DNA of 64,000 nt, taken from assembly GCA_008360955.1 (NCBI GenBank), contig LUCM01006166.1, positions 1-64,000 on the forward strand, read 5' to 3'. Each line of letters begins with the position of its first letter. Position 1 is the first letter of the stretch. Under the pieces are notes generated by a model that was not told the DNA's origin, did not search any database, and saw nothing but the letters and a program-made list of their open reading frames with translations. The position numbers and the translations under genes were made by a program. This stretch comes from Fasciolopsis buskii (taxonomy: Eukaryota; Platyhelminthes; Trematoda; Plagiorchiida; Fasciolidae). Shown piece by piece: positions 48,220 to 59,660 of the stretch.

Positions 48220-49262
48220 TTCGCCCACCACCGTATGCAAAATGAAGAGTATTGCAAACCCTCTATTTAGTTCTCAGTGAAACAAGGTTGCTCACTTTCT
48301 TCAATTCTGTTCCACTATGCCGTGGACTGTGCAATGAATTGCGAGGTAACCGACCACCTCGGCATCTAGCTTACTCCAACAGCCTACATCACGAATCGGG
48401 AGCGTCCGGATGATGTTGTAGTGCTCGATGATTCCCCAACTGCCACGCGGGTGACTGTCTACCGAATGCGCCGTTGTGTGGTAGAAGCGGGCCTGAAAGG
48501 GAACCTTGCCAATACTACATCTTTCTTGGCTTTCTCGGATTCAGCTTTCAAGAAGCCGTTCATCAACGGCCAGAAAATAGTAATTTTCTTTACCCTAATT
48601 CCTAGCGTCAGGCCGAAATCAAGGCAATGATCAACGGCCCACGTACTGTTTTTTACAGATAAGACGTGTACTGTAGGTACACAATAAAATCAGCCTGCGA
48701 ATCAAAAACGTCTTTCCTACCGCTGTCAGCCCCGTCTTTGGACACAAAACCTAGCCATTGCGAGCCAAAAATATCACAAGTTTAGAAGTATTATTCCGTC
48801 GCCGGTGCCGACGATGAATTCTCCGGATTTACTGGGACCGAGGAATCTCTAGCGGCGAAATAACAGGGGGATGTTGTAATGTCTAGAAACTTTCTATCTT
48901 CCTCCACCGCTGTGGACTGTAGTGTTTTGGCAGTATACTACTTCGCTCTGACACGGTGTACTCTCAGCAAACGGTCTGTTCCGTAATGGCATTACCGCTT
49001 TCAGGGTCAGCTGAAGGATGTGACACAAAACGGTGATCATTGGTGACCGTGCTGTCATTTCCTATCGAATGGGAATAATTGAAAAATGCGTGGTTATACA
49101 GCCAAACTGTATATCCCGTGTTTAATACTACGGCCTGATTTTATTTTTCCACTCTGGTAGGTCTACTCCCTAGCCACCGTGCATATTCATTCTTTCTGTA
49201 TTAACATTTAACATAGTAAACGGAGCTCGCTCCCCGGTTTAATGCTGTACAATGATGATGAA
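48220..49262 (+). mobile_element. RTE-type LINE fragment (third lineage)
   Basis: The frame pieces read VKQGCSLSSILFHYAVDCAM (RT motif B), then DDVVVLDDSPTATRV (a decayed YADD region) and GLKGNLANTTSFLAF, as in RTE RTs ('VGLKVNLAKTK'). The end at 49020-49262 matches the RTE 3' end, with 'GGTGACCGTGCTGTCATTTC', then 'GTTTAATGCTGTACAATGATGATG'. The middle is too decayed to read. Confidence 0.65.
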
Positions 49263-49579
49263 ACTGCGAATCACCATCGTCGAGCAGGTGGAGTGTCGTT
49301 ATTGCAAGCAAAACTCGGTGAATGTCTGCACTGCTTCGATAAACTGTAGGGTATTCCTCGCCTGAATTATCCTATATTTTTGCATACTTTTTTCAACTGT
49401 TGCCAAATTATTTTTATGTTCATCTTTTTAAAATTTTTCAGCTGGTGGTACTTTTTGGTCTCATTTCACAAAAAAATGATTTCCATTTTTCTTGTACTAG
49501 CATGAATACCGAAACTGTATTTCCATCCTGCTGTTGTTCCCAGTTAAGTATTTTCTTTTTAAATGCTGAAAATACCCTA

Positions 49580-49810
49580 GTCGGCTGTGACCAAGTGGAT
49601 TGGGTGCCTATCACACCGAAAAGGTCAGAGATTCGAATCCTAGGTCCGGCGATCACTGTGTCGGTAGATGGTGGTCGATGGTAATTCACTATCGCTAGGC
49701 CCAATACTGCACCACCTAACCTATTGGAAACTTGTACGGTTTTATGCCACTCAAATTTTCAGGATCCTGATTGTCAGTTCCCCGTTTTCCTCCCACCGTG
49801 TATCATGTTT
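49580..49810 (+). repeat. tRNA-headed SINE, family B (better copy)
   Basis: The head has ends GTCGGC and TCCGGC, an A box TGACCAAGTGGATTGGG and a B box GATTCGAATCCTAGG. The body and the ATGCCACTCAAATTTTCAGG end match the copy at 42652-42860. Confidence 0.8.
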
Positions 49811-50569
49811 GTAATAAAAATGCTAGTTAAATGAGAGCATTCTTTCAATCGGAATGATTTGACATTTGACATTTGTTCATGTTTTTCAATTACATTTCCG
49901 AATTGCAACCAACAGATTATTGGGTTCATTGTGCCTCTTTGGGTAAGTCACATGCAAACGCGCACCTAACCAAACGTAACAGTTTGGAAAACCATCTTCA
50001 CTGTATTCCAACAATGGATGTGTGAATTACAGATGCAAATTATTGCGCGTTCTTTTTCGAAGTTGAGAACCAATAAAAAAAATAAAGGATTCGAGTTAGA
50101 TTTTGAAAGCATTTCCCGAAAGGTTGCGCAAACTGTTACCTTCTGCTAATCAGAGGTTTGACAACTCCCACACGAGGACGCTGAGAAAATTCCGGTTGGT
50201 AAACAAACTCGCTCTCAATGATTCGTGCTCGTGTCATTAAATCACAATATTTTTGGAGTAATTTTAACGGGGGGGGTCGGATTAGTCAGATAAGAATATG
50301 GGCGGGGAAGGGATTGACGATGTTCCAGGCATAAGCCGGAACCGGGTGAATCTAGGCTGTTGACCTCAGGCATTTATAGGGTCCCTTTCCCGTTTCCATC
50401 CCTATTTTTATGACTGATCCAGCCATTTAGAACTTTTACTTATTGAGAACAACATTACGTGACGAACAAGCTCACTTTCAGTTATTCGTACTCATGTCAA
50501 TACATAACATTAAATATGGTTGAAGATGGATCAAGGCAAATTGTCGGTTTGTAGTCATATCAGTTCACA

Positions 50570-51410
50570 ACTCTAGGAATGTGTCTTTGTGTATGTGTAA
50601 TTGATCGATTTGTCACACGATTAGATTGTGAACCACTTGTTGGATGATGACAACGAGGCCAGAGAAGGTTGAGTCTGAACGAATTGTTTCTGAGCCCACA
50701 GAGGGGGGTTATACAAATGGATAGATACGGCTTCGGCTGTGTTCAAGATGTGACGCTTGGCAGTTCTTGATTGTCTGCTCCTAACTTTGGAGATGGTGCG
50801 AAAAAGACTTGTCACGTTCACTGAGTGATTTGACTCGACAAAGTGTGAACACACCACGCTAATAATTATCTTAATTGTTCCTGTGCTCAGTCAAGCCGGG
50901 TGGTGTTCACGAACGCGATCGGACACACATCTGGTCGTGTGGCCAATATACCTGGTCCCACAGGAGCAGGTGAATGAATACACACGGAGTAAGGCTGCAG
51001 AATCTGACAATCTGTCCTTTAGTTGGAAGCACGTGATCGGTTTGGATGTGAATACTGTTTTTGACAATGTAGCTAAGAACTCGACAGTCTCCGTTGGATG
51101 ATTTCCGCTTTGGTGTTACCTTTGAAGAGCACACGAACGTATACGAGTTTATTTATTAGTCCTATTTCTTTTCGTCTTACTTCGCGTTTTTCCATAGTTT
51201 TACTTATGAATCTTTCGGGGTATCCATTTTGTACGAACAGGCTCCGCAGGAAATGAAGTTCATTTTCATTTGTGCCATCCGTACACATTTTTATTGCTCT
51301 ATCAACTAAACAGTATATTAGGTTCCTCTTCGCTTGTAGCGGCACAAGGCTGTGAAAATGAATGTACTGTCCGTTCCACGTTCTACTTCGATTGAGATGC
51401 ATTGGATAGT
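50570..51410 (-). mobile_element. Penelope-like element, C-terminal half (broken)
   Basis: On the minus strand from 51402: TWNGQYIHFHSLVPLQAKRN, LIYCLVDRAIKMCTDG, ELHFLRSLFVQNGYPERFI and VYVRVLFKGNTKAEIIQRRL, the region after the PLE RT domain. It ends in HFVESNHSVNVTSLF and ILNTAEAVSIHLYNPPLWAQ (about 50850-50680), the tail of the GIY-YIG endonuclease. The GIY-YIG core itself is unreadable (51050-50880). It complements the RT half at 45270-46330 but lies on the wrong side for one continuous element. Confidence 0.8.
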
Positions 51411-52175
51411 GTAATTGTTCAAATACTGTTTTCTAAATTATTCCACTAGCTAAATCGATTCGAGGTGGAGAAACTATGACGTTGCATGTTTTTTTTGTTG
51501 TAAACATAAATTCATTGCTATCCAGATGGTCCACCCACAGCTGACTGACTCATTGAACAGTTTTAGCTTCCCTGCAAAGCACGTGAGTCATTGTGGTGCT
51601 TAATCTACCCGGGTACGCAGTCAGTTGTTCTCTCGGCCGGAAACGGACGAGTGCACAACACATATTCCATACTACAGGTTTCTCACGCGTCGCAGGTCTT
51701 TGTTATTTTAATAGTTACACCTGTCTAAAGAATCCCATTTTTTGCCAACTGGCCGAGAGACAAGTTAGGAATTGGAATGTCTAATTCTATTGCTTAATAC
51801 TACTCGCAATGCATTTGGAATGCCCAAAAATGTGACTTGCAAGTACTATAGTGCTTTTGATTCCAAAGTACGGGATCAAATATCCTATAAAGGTGTACAG
51901 AACTTCCTTTTTAATATGTTAATCTCCAGGCCAATAGCCATGGCTTCACATAATATCCGGTCTGGGGTTGGCTACACAGTTGCAGGATCCTCTCACGGAA
52001 ATACAGTCGTCGCCGGCGAACTTCAGATGGGTGACACAACAATTGTGGCCAAGTTGTATTCCTCAAAGGTTCTTTAGAGCACGGCACACTATGGAGTCTG
52101 TAGTGAAGTTGAATAAAGTCGGTGACAGAAGGCAACTAAGAAGTCAAAGGAGAACTCTGAAGATCATTCAATGTG
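51411..52175. other. Intron 9 sequence, unassigned
   Basis: The overlapping frames 51772-52077 (plus) and 51911-52135 (minus) have no recognisable motif. I call no gene. Confidence 0.35.
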
Positions 52176-52179
52176 AGTG

Positions 52180-53930
52180 AGGACCCGCGTCTGCATTGGT
52201 GAGTGGTATACCCCCTAAAGGTTCAACGTACTTTTTCGGCGCCCCGTCTCTTCGAAGTATGTTCCAGAGTCACTGTCTGTCAACGTAATCGAATGTTACA
52301 CGGGAGTCGATGAAGAACACTGGTATGTTCAGTTTAGCTCAATTTGTACCATTATTCTTGCACCGAAGTGCTCTTCATTTGGTTCCTGTCTCACAGCACC
52401 ATCTACTCAAACAGATAAAAGAACCACGAATAGTGAAGGTTGACGAGGAAATAGTAGATTGAAGAACTATACAGAAGAAGAAAGGTCTCAAGTGCAAGAA
52501 CGCGACTGACAACCGCTCCGAGTCATCAGCTATTGCATCGGGGGATCTCGTGGACCACAACCTGGTAGACTAACTGTATCTACACGAGCCAGGCCACTGG
52601 TTAAAGCTTCCATGGTAACTTTATCGTCATCAACAGATCACCTTGACCCATCATTGAGTCAGTAACCGTCTCGGAAGACAGTGCACAACAAGGCAGTCGA
52701 TCTGTGGTGATGCACAAAACACGAGCCATCCGAATAAACCTGCTCATATTCAATGTCTGTTATAAAGACTGGATCCCAGGACTCAACTGCGAAAATTCTC
52801 CTACCATTCTCCCACCAATACTACAAAGACAAGGGTGTCCAAACACCGGAATTCTTCGCAAATTTGCTCTCGACGGGCCACGTTTCGGTGCCGTATAGCA
52901 GGCTGGACGCCACTGATGCTGTGTATATCCGAGCGATAACCGAATATTACCCCGATGCCAATGTCTCAATATGATGATTGAAAATCGATCCTTCTCTATG
53001 CGCGAGGACAATTCATTCAGAGGAGATGCAACTACCCAAATAACAATGTAAGTACCTCACCCAATGTTAACCAACCGAAAAAAAGAAACAGCTTCAAGCC
53101 AATCCAGCCTTGCAAAAGCATCTTATACTTCGAGGGCGCAGACGCATACCAAACATACTTACATAATGGTTTAGAAAATGGAGAAGTGCGTGCAACTTAT
53201 CTGGATCCTCACTCAATAGCAAAACATCCTCAGACATATTCCAAGTCAAAGACTGGATAAGTAAAATGAATTTCTCTGATACACCCTTTAACGAGAGTTA
53301 GGACCAAAAGAAATGCACAATAAACTCAGTTGAACGCTACCTTCAGATCATGAAAGAAAAAAATCGTGGGTCTACGAAACATGTACCTATGATTTTAGGT
53401 CTGCGAAAAAGTGAAGATTTGGTCAATACAATCCCGAACAGGACGGGAGCCGGCTTCATTCTCACGCATACACCTTTCGCGAGCACTAATAATCGATGGA
53501 GAACAATGCATGCGAGCAGTTTGGATGCGATGTTAACTAAATTATTTCTTCCCTTGTTTTCTCATGTGCATCTATCACCTTTCTTGTACATTAGTACAAT
53601 CCCGAACTCACACCAGTCCTTGGGAATCTCTCCTCTAGCTCAGATTGATCCCAAGAGTTTTGTTAATCGAGATGTTAACATTTCGCCATCGTCGTTGAAG
53701 AAGGATGACGACAGTCCATCTGATCCAAGTGTCTTATACCTTTTGAGAAAACGTATCTACTTGATCAATTCCATTTCGGATGGAGGACTGGTGTCCACTT
53801 GCATTGGTTCATTTGTAGGTATAACTGGAAGGCCTATTTTGTCCGTGAGCCAACTGCAGTGTTCCCTAACGTGCTCTGCCCAACGACCCAGTCGGCTATC
53901 TCTGAGAGTGAATCAGTATGCTAACGTTGT
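52180..53930 (-). mobile_element. RTE-2 LINE copy, left (broken)
   Basis: On the minus strand from about 53930: RLGRWAEHVREHCSWLTDKI, SPPSEMELIK, then RT start LRRYKTLGSDGLSSSFFND-like and decayed finger and palm. SEDPDKLHALLHFLNDYV lies near 53200, and VIARIYTASVASSLLYGTET (thumb, 'LLYGSETWP') near 52930-52870. The coding end and pyrimidine-rich 3' UTR (about 52570-52180) follow. Much of it (52584-53806) is the exact mirror of 62578-63795. The 288-residue frame at 53350-54216 is antisense to this element and is not a gene. Confidence 0.75.
52584..53806. repeat. Left arm of ~1.2-kb near-identical inverted repeat
   Basis: This is the reverse complement of 62578-63795. Three open frames in this arm are reproduced residue for residue in the other arm on the opposite strand (for example 52753-52974 and 63399-63620). 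Both arms are RTE-2 sequence with the same disabling changes. Confidence 0.9.
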
Positions 53931-53939
53931 ACTTGGAGC

Positions 53940-54420
53940 GCGTCATACACACAAACCGTCGTCCAACAATCGTAGTTCTTTTCGAATCGGAAATTGCCTT
54001 CGGCCCAGTGTACCAAGCAGTGTTATTCAGTTCGCCTCCCATGAGGATACTTCACAGAAGTTTGTGAATCTCCCGCGATCATTGTATCCGCTTACCTATG
54101 GTGAGGTAGAGGTATGCGATGAGTTATCAAGTACATGCAAGACGATTAACGGTGTTCGACAAAGATGTCCCATCTTTTCATTCCTGTTTAACTTCATCGT
54201 CGACCCCGTAATTTAGGATGCTTAGGGGAGTCTGCAGGATGTAGGATTCGAACTGGCAAATGGGGAGATTCTGTATGGTCTGTGTTATGCGGATGACGTT
54301 GTGTGCTTGTTCGAATCTAGGGCACATGCGGAAAATACACTAAACAGATTCTCAAGGCCGGTACATCGCATCGAGATTCAAACAGAAGCGTCAAAAATGG
54401 ATCGAACATTTCAGTTAGTT
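53940..54420 (+). mobile_element. RTE LINE RT fragment, plus strand
   Basis: The plus-strand frame reads QKFVNLPRSLYPLTYGEVEV, GVRQRCPIFSFLFNFIVDPV (motif B) and, after a stop, LCYADDVVCLFES (the catalytic YADD intact). It abuts the minus-strand RTE-2 copy head-to-head at about 53930. It is closer to RTE-1 in wording ('LFESA.HA...L.R.SRPV') but clearly diverged. Confidence 0.75.
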
Positions 54421-54779
54421 GCTGAATTAACCCTCTCGTGCAACATCACCAACAAAACAGAGCAATATGAAATCGATGTCGAGCTTCCCAGTGAAATGAA
54501 GGTTACATCCACCGTTCATGTAGTGAAATGAAGAGGTCACCCAGTAAAGATCGAATCTTACCCGAGATCTCGAATTCCTGCTTACCAACTTATTGTATAT
54601 GCAATTCCGTCGTATTCGACACTCCGAAGTCCTTTCACAAAACTAAGCAGCCTCTGCCATACTTCCTCCTAAATTTGGCCTATCTATTCCTTCGTTTTCT
54701 CTATGTTCACTAATTCTGAATCAAATGCACATCCTTCTTGTGACACCAATGATGTACCCCGCCCCCTGAAAAGTGTTCA

Positions 54780-55320
54780 GAACTCAGATTCTTCTATTCA
54801 CTAGAATCAGCGGACAGTACGGTAGACGGCTATTCTCCATACACATTGCGTGCCCCAACTAACGAAGTCTACTTACTTGCATGCGCTTCGATAGAATGTC
54901 TTCCAAAACCAATACTCGTTATTTGATCACTAACCTCGGCATTGCTTACGCGATCATTTCATCCCATTCTGTCTATACTATGTACGCATTTCTGATTAAA
55001 AACCTCTGAGTAATGCAAACTCAATGTCTCCTAACCATACGACAACACTGAGAGCACCATGATGCAACACAAACCGGTTTCCAACATATGTGATTTATCA
55101 GACTGGCTCCCCAAATGCTTCAGTCCCGTGGCCGCCACTTTAGCCTTGGATATACACATATTCACCCTCACTATCATGCTATCTTCAAAGTGGCTGCCGA
55201 ATTAAGTGAAATGATCGACAAGTGTTAATTTCTTCCGAACGAATACCAAGCCCGGAACCACTGACATCCACTCTTGTAACCTCCCCATCAACGGGCCAGG
55301 TTCCCGCCACAACTTCCGAC
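54780..55320 (-). mobile_element. RTE LINE thumb fragment, minus strand
   Basis: On the minus strand from about 55300 the decayed sequence reads VVPGLVFVRKKLTLVDHFT, then CISKAKVAATGLKHLG and a 'LYG-ETLSLHYSEVF' trace. This parallels the RTE-1 segment 'VPNSVLSGEEPTIVDRFT', 'RVSKARTAYTGLKHLWRR'. It is a separate, older fragment. Confidence 0.6.
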
Positions 55321-55426
55321 TAATTGGTGTTTCCCTAATTGTGATTTATTAGTTTGAATAAAACCAATCATTTGAGGTCTGTTATATTTCATTGCCTACT
55401 TGCAGCTCATAAAAGTTTTGGTTTAG

Positions 55427-55682
55427 TCCGAAAAGAACGAAGCTGCCATCTCCCAATATTCGTTCCACTCAGCCGCATGGAATCACTTGTTCCGTTTATC
55501 CGACTGTATCATAGGCCGCGTGGTTGCATTTGCGCACTCGTTTGGCATTCCTTCGATGTCCGAAAGTCAATTATCAGGGCAGTCGAACCTGAGTTTCGTG
55601 TACCTGTTGCGTTTGCCCTATTTTGCGCCAACTCACACAGAAAATTTCGATCCTCTCGTTTCCGTGCATTTCTTGTGTCCAG
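55427..55682 (+). CDS. Candidate exon of unknown gene nested in MLH1 intron 9
   Basis: An acceptor-like GGTTTAG (to 55426) opens a frame that stays open for 256 nt to a GTGCAA donor (55683), leaving phase 1. The encoded 85 residues include NHLFRLSDCIIGRVVAFAHS, SFVYLLRLPYFAPTHTENF and DPLVSVHFLCPG. They look like real protein, with no transposon motif. The next candidate exon (55969) accepts phase 1 in frame. There is no in-frame ATG near the start, so an upstream exon would be needed. The function is unknown. An overlapping frame in another phase (55354-55713) is a competing reading, and chance cannot be excluded. Confidence 0.3.
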
Positions 55683-55968
55683 GTGCAAAGTACAGCTAAG
55701 TTGTTGCGGGTAAGCCCAAAGAGTGTGACGGTTGTGGCACGTATGCGTGAAAGAGAATGAGAAAAATTGTACTTGCTTTGGTTTCATCCTTTTTTGTTCT
55801 TGATTTTCGGAACACTGAGAAAACAAATTTTTGGACAACGTTGGTAGTACCGTTGTTTATGAAGCTTTACTTTTTGATACCCTCTTGTCAGATGGGCACA
55901 CATACACCCATCCGATCTTCTCTTTCACCGTGGTTACTCCCACTATAATTTGAGAATATTGACTTCAG

Positions 55969-56426
55969 TCAACGACATTAATCACTCATCTTGTTTCTTT
56001 TATTGCTCTTCTCTGTTCTTTTTTCTGACATTCGGTCATATGGAAACGCCGCGGCACGTGTACCCTCACACAATCGATAAGCAGATGACCTTTTCTTGTA
56101 GCCATAACAATCGCCCGGTTTCTGTCACACTCGAAAACCGAGATGCAGGCACAGTAATATCTACGCTTATTCCTGTTGCGACAGTTCTGGCATTGTTTCT
56201 TTTATTAGTGGAATGGTTTGGGAGGCTGAATTTGGCACGGACGTGCAGTTGTACTGGCCATGTGTTCAACAATGAAATGCGTTACATGCTCGTGAATCCT
56301 TACCTTTCTGGCGGCATGTCATCCAATTCATGTCGATTCGGACAAGTTTGGTTTGTTTTGCCACTGAGATACTTATGCCTGTCCGTTGGCTTTGATTACA
56401 CTAACCTACTACCTCGCTCTTTTTGA
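55969..56426 (+). CDS. Candidate terminal exon: small membrane protein of unknown function
   Basis: The acceptor TTGACTTCAG (to 55968) gives phase 1, fitting the exon ending at 55682. The frame runs to TGA at 56424-56426. It has two hydrophobic stretches: SCFFYCSSLFFFLTF near the start, and TVISTLIPVATVLALFLLLV further on. Between them lies a polar segment with Cys ending in MTFSCSHNNRPVSV. Two membrane spans around a Cys-containing loop is the topology of BK-channel beta subunits, and the 'F(S/T)C..N...RP..V' pattern before the second span recalls that family. The likeness is weak and made by eye. The pyrimidine-rich first part could instead be intron. Confidence 0.35.
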
Positions 56427-56999
56427 TGATGAACCTTAGAATACACATTATAGAAGTCTGTTCATTTCCATTAATTGATAATCACGACAATCAATCAGAG
56501 TATTTTGTGACAGTCTGAAAGAGTGGAAAAATAAAGCAAGCATTGATGCAGTAGTAGTGGTAGTAGGAGTTTGTGGTTACAATAGCTATGATCCTAGCCT
56601 AACTCTGACATGGATAGTACGTTATGTGTCAGCGTTCTTCTGCTTCAGGATCCGATTTCGATTGAATATTGAATCGCTGGAGTTGCAGAGCCATGACCCT
56701 GTTTTTTCAGAACACAATGGGGATCGTGAAAATGAATTCCCTGGCTAAAACGGTAAACCCCACCGATTCGTGCACTATCAACCTGGATATGTAGAATACT
56801 GAGAGTCTTTGTCACGTTTAAGAAACGATTAGGTTGCGTTGGCCATGAAGCCATCTCTCCACAGAGTGATCTGACTGTTCCAGTATTCCACCGTGCATGT
56901 CGGTGCTCGAGGATGAGCTTAGACAAGCGGCCGATCGTGCAAGAATGCGACGCTAGCAAATTCGGTAGTCTGCGCCGTTGTAAAGTCCAAGATCACTTT

Positions 57000-57220
57000 T
57001 TCCTATTATTAACCTCGCAACAACGTGTCCTAGTCTTGGTTGCTTCCTGACCGTCTCGTCTACTAAAAACAGAAAGAGAACGAGAAATAGTCGAAGATCA
57101 ATTGCAAGGTAATATGTTGAACAACTACGTAGAAGAGAAGAAATATGTGATTCAAGAATCCCACTGGCTGCGGCATTCGGCCATATCATCTATTATCTCC
57201 AACCGTCGTGTCGGCGAGTG
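57000..57220 (-). mobile_element. RTE-2 3'-end fragment
   Basis: Minus-strand reading: a TVGDNR-like coding end, then a pyrimidine-rich 3' UTR matching the ends at 31735-31960, 52180-52570 and 1640-1870. It is a truncated insertion. Confidence 0.55.
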
Positions 57221-57449
57221 TCGGCAGTCAAATTCTGATCTGGCAAGTCCGAAGTCATTTATAGGTACTCACTAAACGGAATTGACTGTCTCGTAACACA
57301 GTCATTCAATGTTTTCTCGCCATACCAATACAATCATAACGAACTTATATATTCCCCCTTTTAGCTTGCAACACAATATAATCTTTTGATTCTTTTCTAG
57401 TATTTATTTTTCTTCTTGAGGATGATTTCAGTCATTTATCTACCCGTCA

Positions 57450-59660
57450 CTAACTATGTTTGATTTGACTGACCTCTGTTTTTCTCCCGCCAGAGGTGGT
57501 TCCATTTTAGATAAAGTTATTACCAATCACCATGATTTATTTTCCCTGAAACTGCGTGCTCTAATTCCAAGTAGTGGTCATTGTCTGTTTCTGTTAAATT
57601 CCGGGATATACTCTCGCTCAGCCTTCCATTCCTTCAGGCAAACAAATCAAATCGGAGTTTGCCTCCGTAACCTTTCACACAACAACGTTACTTTTCTTCA
57701 GAAATCTATTTCATTCGCATCTACCTGTTTTTGTTTTAAATCCCTGCCTAATGACAATGCCAAACTTTTCACAGAGATGGTCAACGCAGTCTTTGATATT
57801 TGCTGACCCTTAGAAACACTATTCGTCTCAAATGACCGCATCTCCCAGAAACTGAAATCTCTAAGGCGACGCAAGGAGCATTTTCACAAATACCGTGGGA
57901 AGTCAAGTTTGCGGTATGTTTCCACCTTAACAAAGACTGATATCCAGTGCATTGACACTATATTCGCCAGTCAGCTCTTAATTGGTAACAGCAACCAACT
58001 CTTATGGCAAGGCATTCGATTGTTATGTGAGAAGAAAGAAAACGACATGTGAAATGTCCTGCGGATGTGAAAAGTATAAATCGAATTTTCCCTCATCCTT
58101 CCACTTTTACCTCAATTATATTTGGACAAGGTGATAATACGACAACTACAAGTTTCCTTTAGGAACAGGTACTCGACCTTCTGCACACCACTGAAATTAC
58201 CACAGGGGTCGGTCCTGGCAGTCTGTCCTCAGCTCTTCTAAGGCATGGTGCTGTGGCTCTTACCAATACATTTACTCTTCTAATTAACTCATCATTAATC
58301 TCCACTTCCATCCCTGACTGTTGCGGACCCGTCACTATTATTCCCATCTTGAAATCTAGCAGTTCTACTGCTTTGGCAAAACGTTCTCATCCCACCGCCT
58401 GCATTCTTTTATGTATCATCTTCATGATCTATTTCCGTTTGCTTATAAACCTAACAGAGTCACTTTGGACGGTGTCGCCTCCCTCATTCACCACATTTGT
58501 AAGTCCTGAAACGCATCGATGAAACTTGTGTATTGCGCTTTTCTAGACTATTCGTCGGCATTTGATTCTGTCCCATGGTATCATCTACTCCACAAACTGG
58601 AAACATTTGGTTGTCCCATGGACTTTATAAGCATGTTTGTCTGATCCCTTTACAAACCGAACCCAGTGCACACAAATAGACGGTGAAATTTCAAAACCGT
58701 TGATTACCAACTCAGGTTTGCTTAGGGGTGCCTTTCTTTCATCGTTTCTCTTATCTACTCACGTCAACCAGTCCCCCTTGTCATCTGTTTAGGTATGCTG
58801 ATCATGTTGACCTCTCTCAAGCCGTTCCGAGCAACGATGATTTTCAAATTTTTTCCAACAACTTATCTGCTATGTACGATTTGTCCGAACAAACTGATTT
58901 ACACCTCAACACATCTAAGTGTTTCGACTATCTTTTCTCTCTCTCTATCTCTCGGTTTGCCTACCAATCCGAAACATCTTTCATCAATTCAAAAATATAC
59001 CAGGGTTGATGGTGTGAAGTATCTGGGAGTTACCATTGATAAAAATCTGGAATGAACTACCCACATTTCTACCTGTGCAAAGAATCTCCGATAGTTGTCG
59101 TTTCAAATCAGGAAGCTTTGGCACTGCGAGGTGAAGCAAAGCGCCATTTCCCGATTTGTATACCAATGTATTTTTCCAATCCTTCTCTACTGTTCTCCTG
59201 TTGTTTTGCAGGTTTACCTAAAAAAGACTTTAAAATTCTTCGACGGAGGGTATCAGTTATTAGCCGTGTGTCTTTCATACCACTAATTGGGTTGTCCTTC
59301 AATCTACGTGATCAACACTTATCAGCATGTGGGAAATTTGCTCGCAGAATTCTTTCTGATCCCACACGCCCAGTGCACAGCGATCTTCCACGGTTCCGCT
59401 CTCATATTTTTGCACGATCCACCCTCTAGAATGCATATCTATAGGAACTCCACTGTCCCATATTTAGAATGCATTTTGTTAAACCGTGACCTTGTTCCAG
59501 CTGAATTCCTGAGCAATGCATTGTGGCTTGCTCAAATCATTCCTCCATGAGTTTTTCCCCCTTCACATTTTACAAGGTGGTGAGTGTACTTTTTTGACTG
59601 AAATGCGACATTATTTTTTGGGCGCGAAAGTCTATACAATGCAATTCAATACAGCTTCGT
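57450..59660 (+). mobile_element. CR1/Jockey-type LINE, large 5'-truncated copy
   Basis: The plus-strand pieces read in order: RGGSILDKVITNHHDLFSLK (endonuclease end, about 57490), VTIIPILKSSSSTALAKRSH (RT start, about 58330), LDYSSAFDSVPWYHLL-like motif A (about 58550-58590), FRYADHVDLSQAVPSNDD (catalytic box altered: YADH for YADD, about 58790), VDGVKYLGVTIDKNLE (about 59005-59050) and FIPLIGLSFNLRDQHLSACG (about 59275). Multiple frameshifts are present. The 3' end 'GCGCGAAAGTCTATACAATG' matches the minus-strand copy at 33797-34890. It lies in MLH1 intron 9, sense to the gene. Confidence 0.85.

Noticed and set aside
53350..54216. 288-residue open frame, the longest in the window
   Set aside because: It is antisense to the RTE-2 copy up to about 53930 and then runs into a sense RTE fragment. 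The same antisense frame recurs in the mirrored copy (62511-63023). It is not a host gene.
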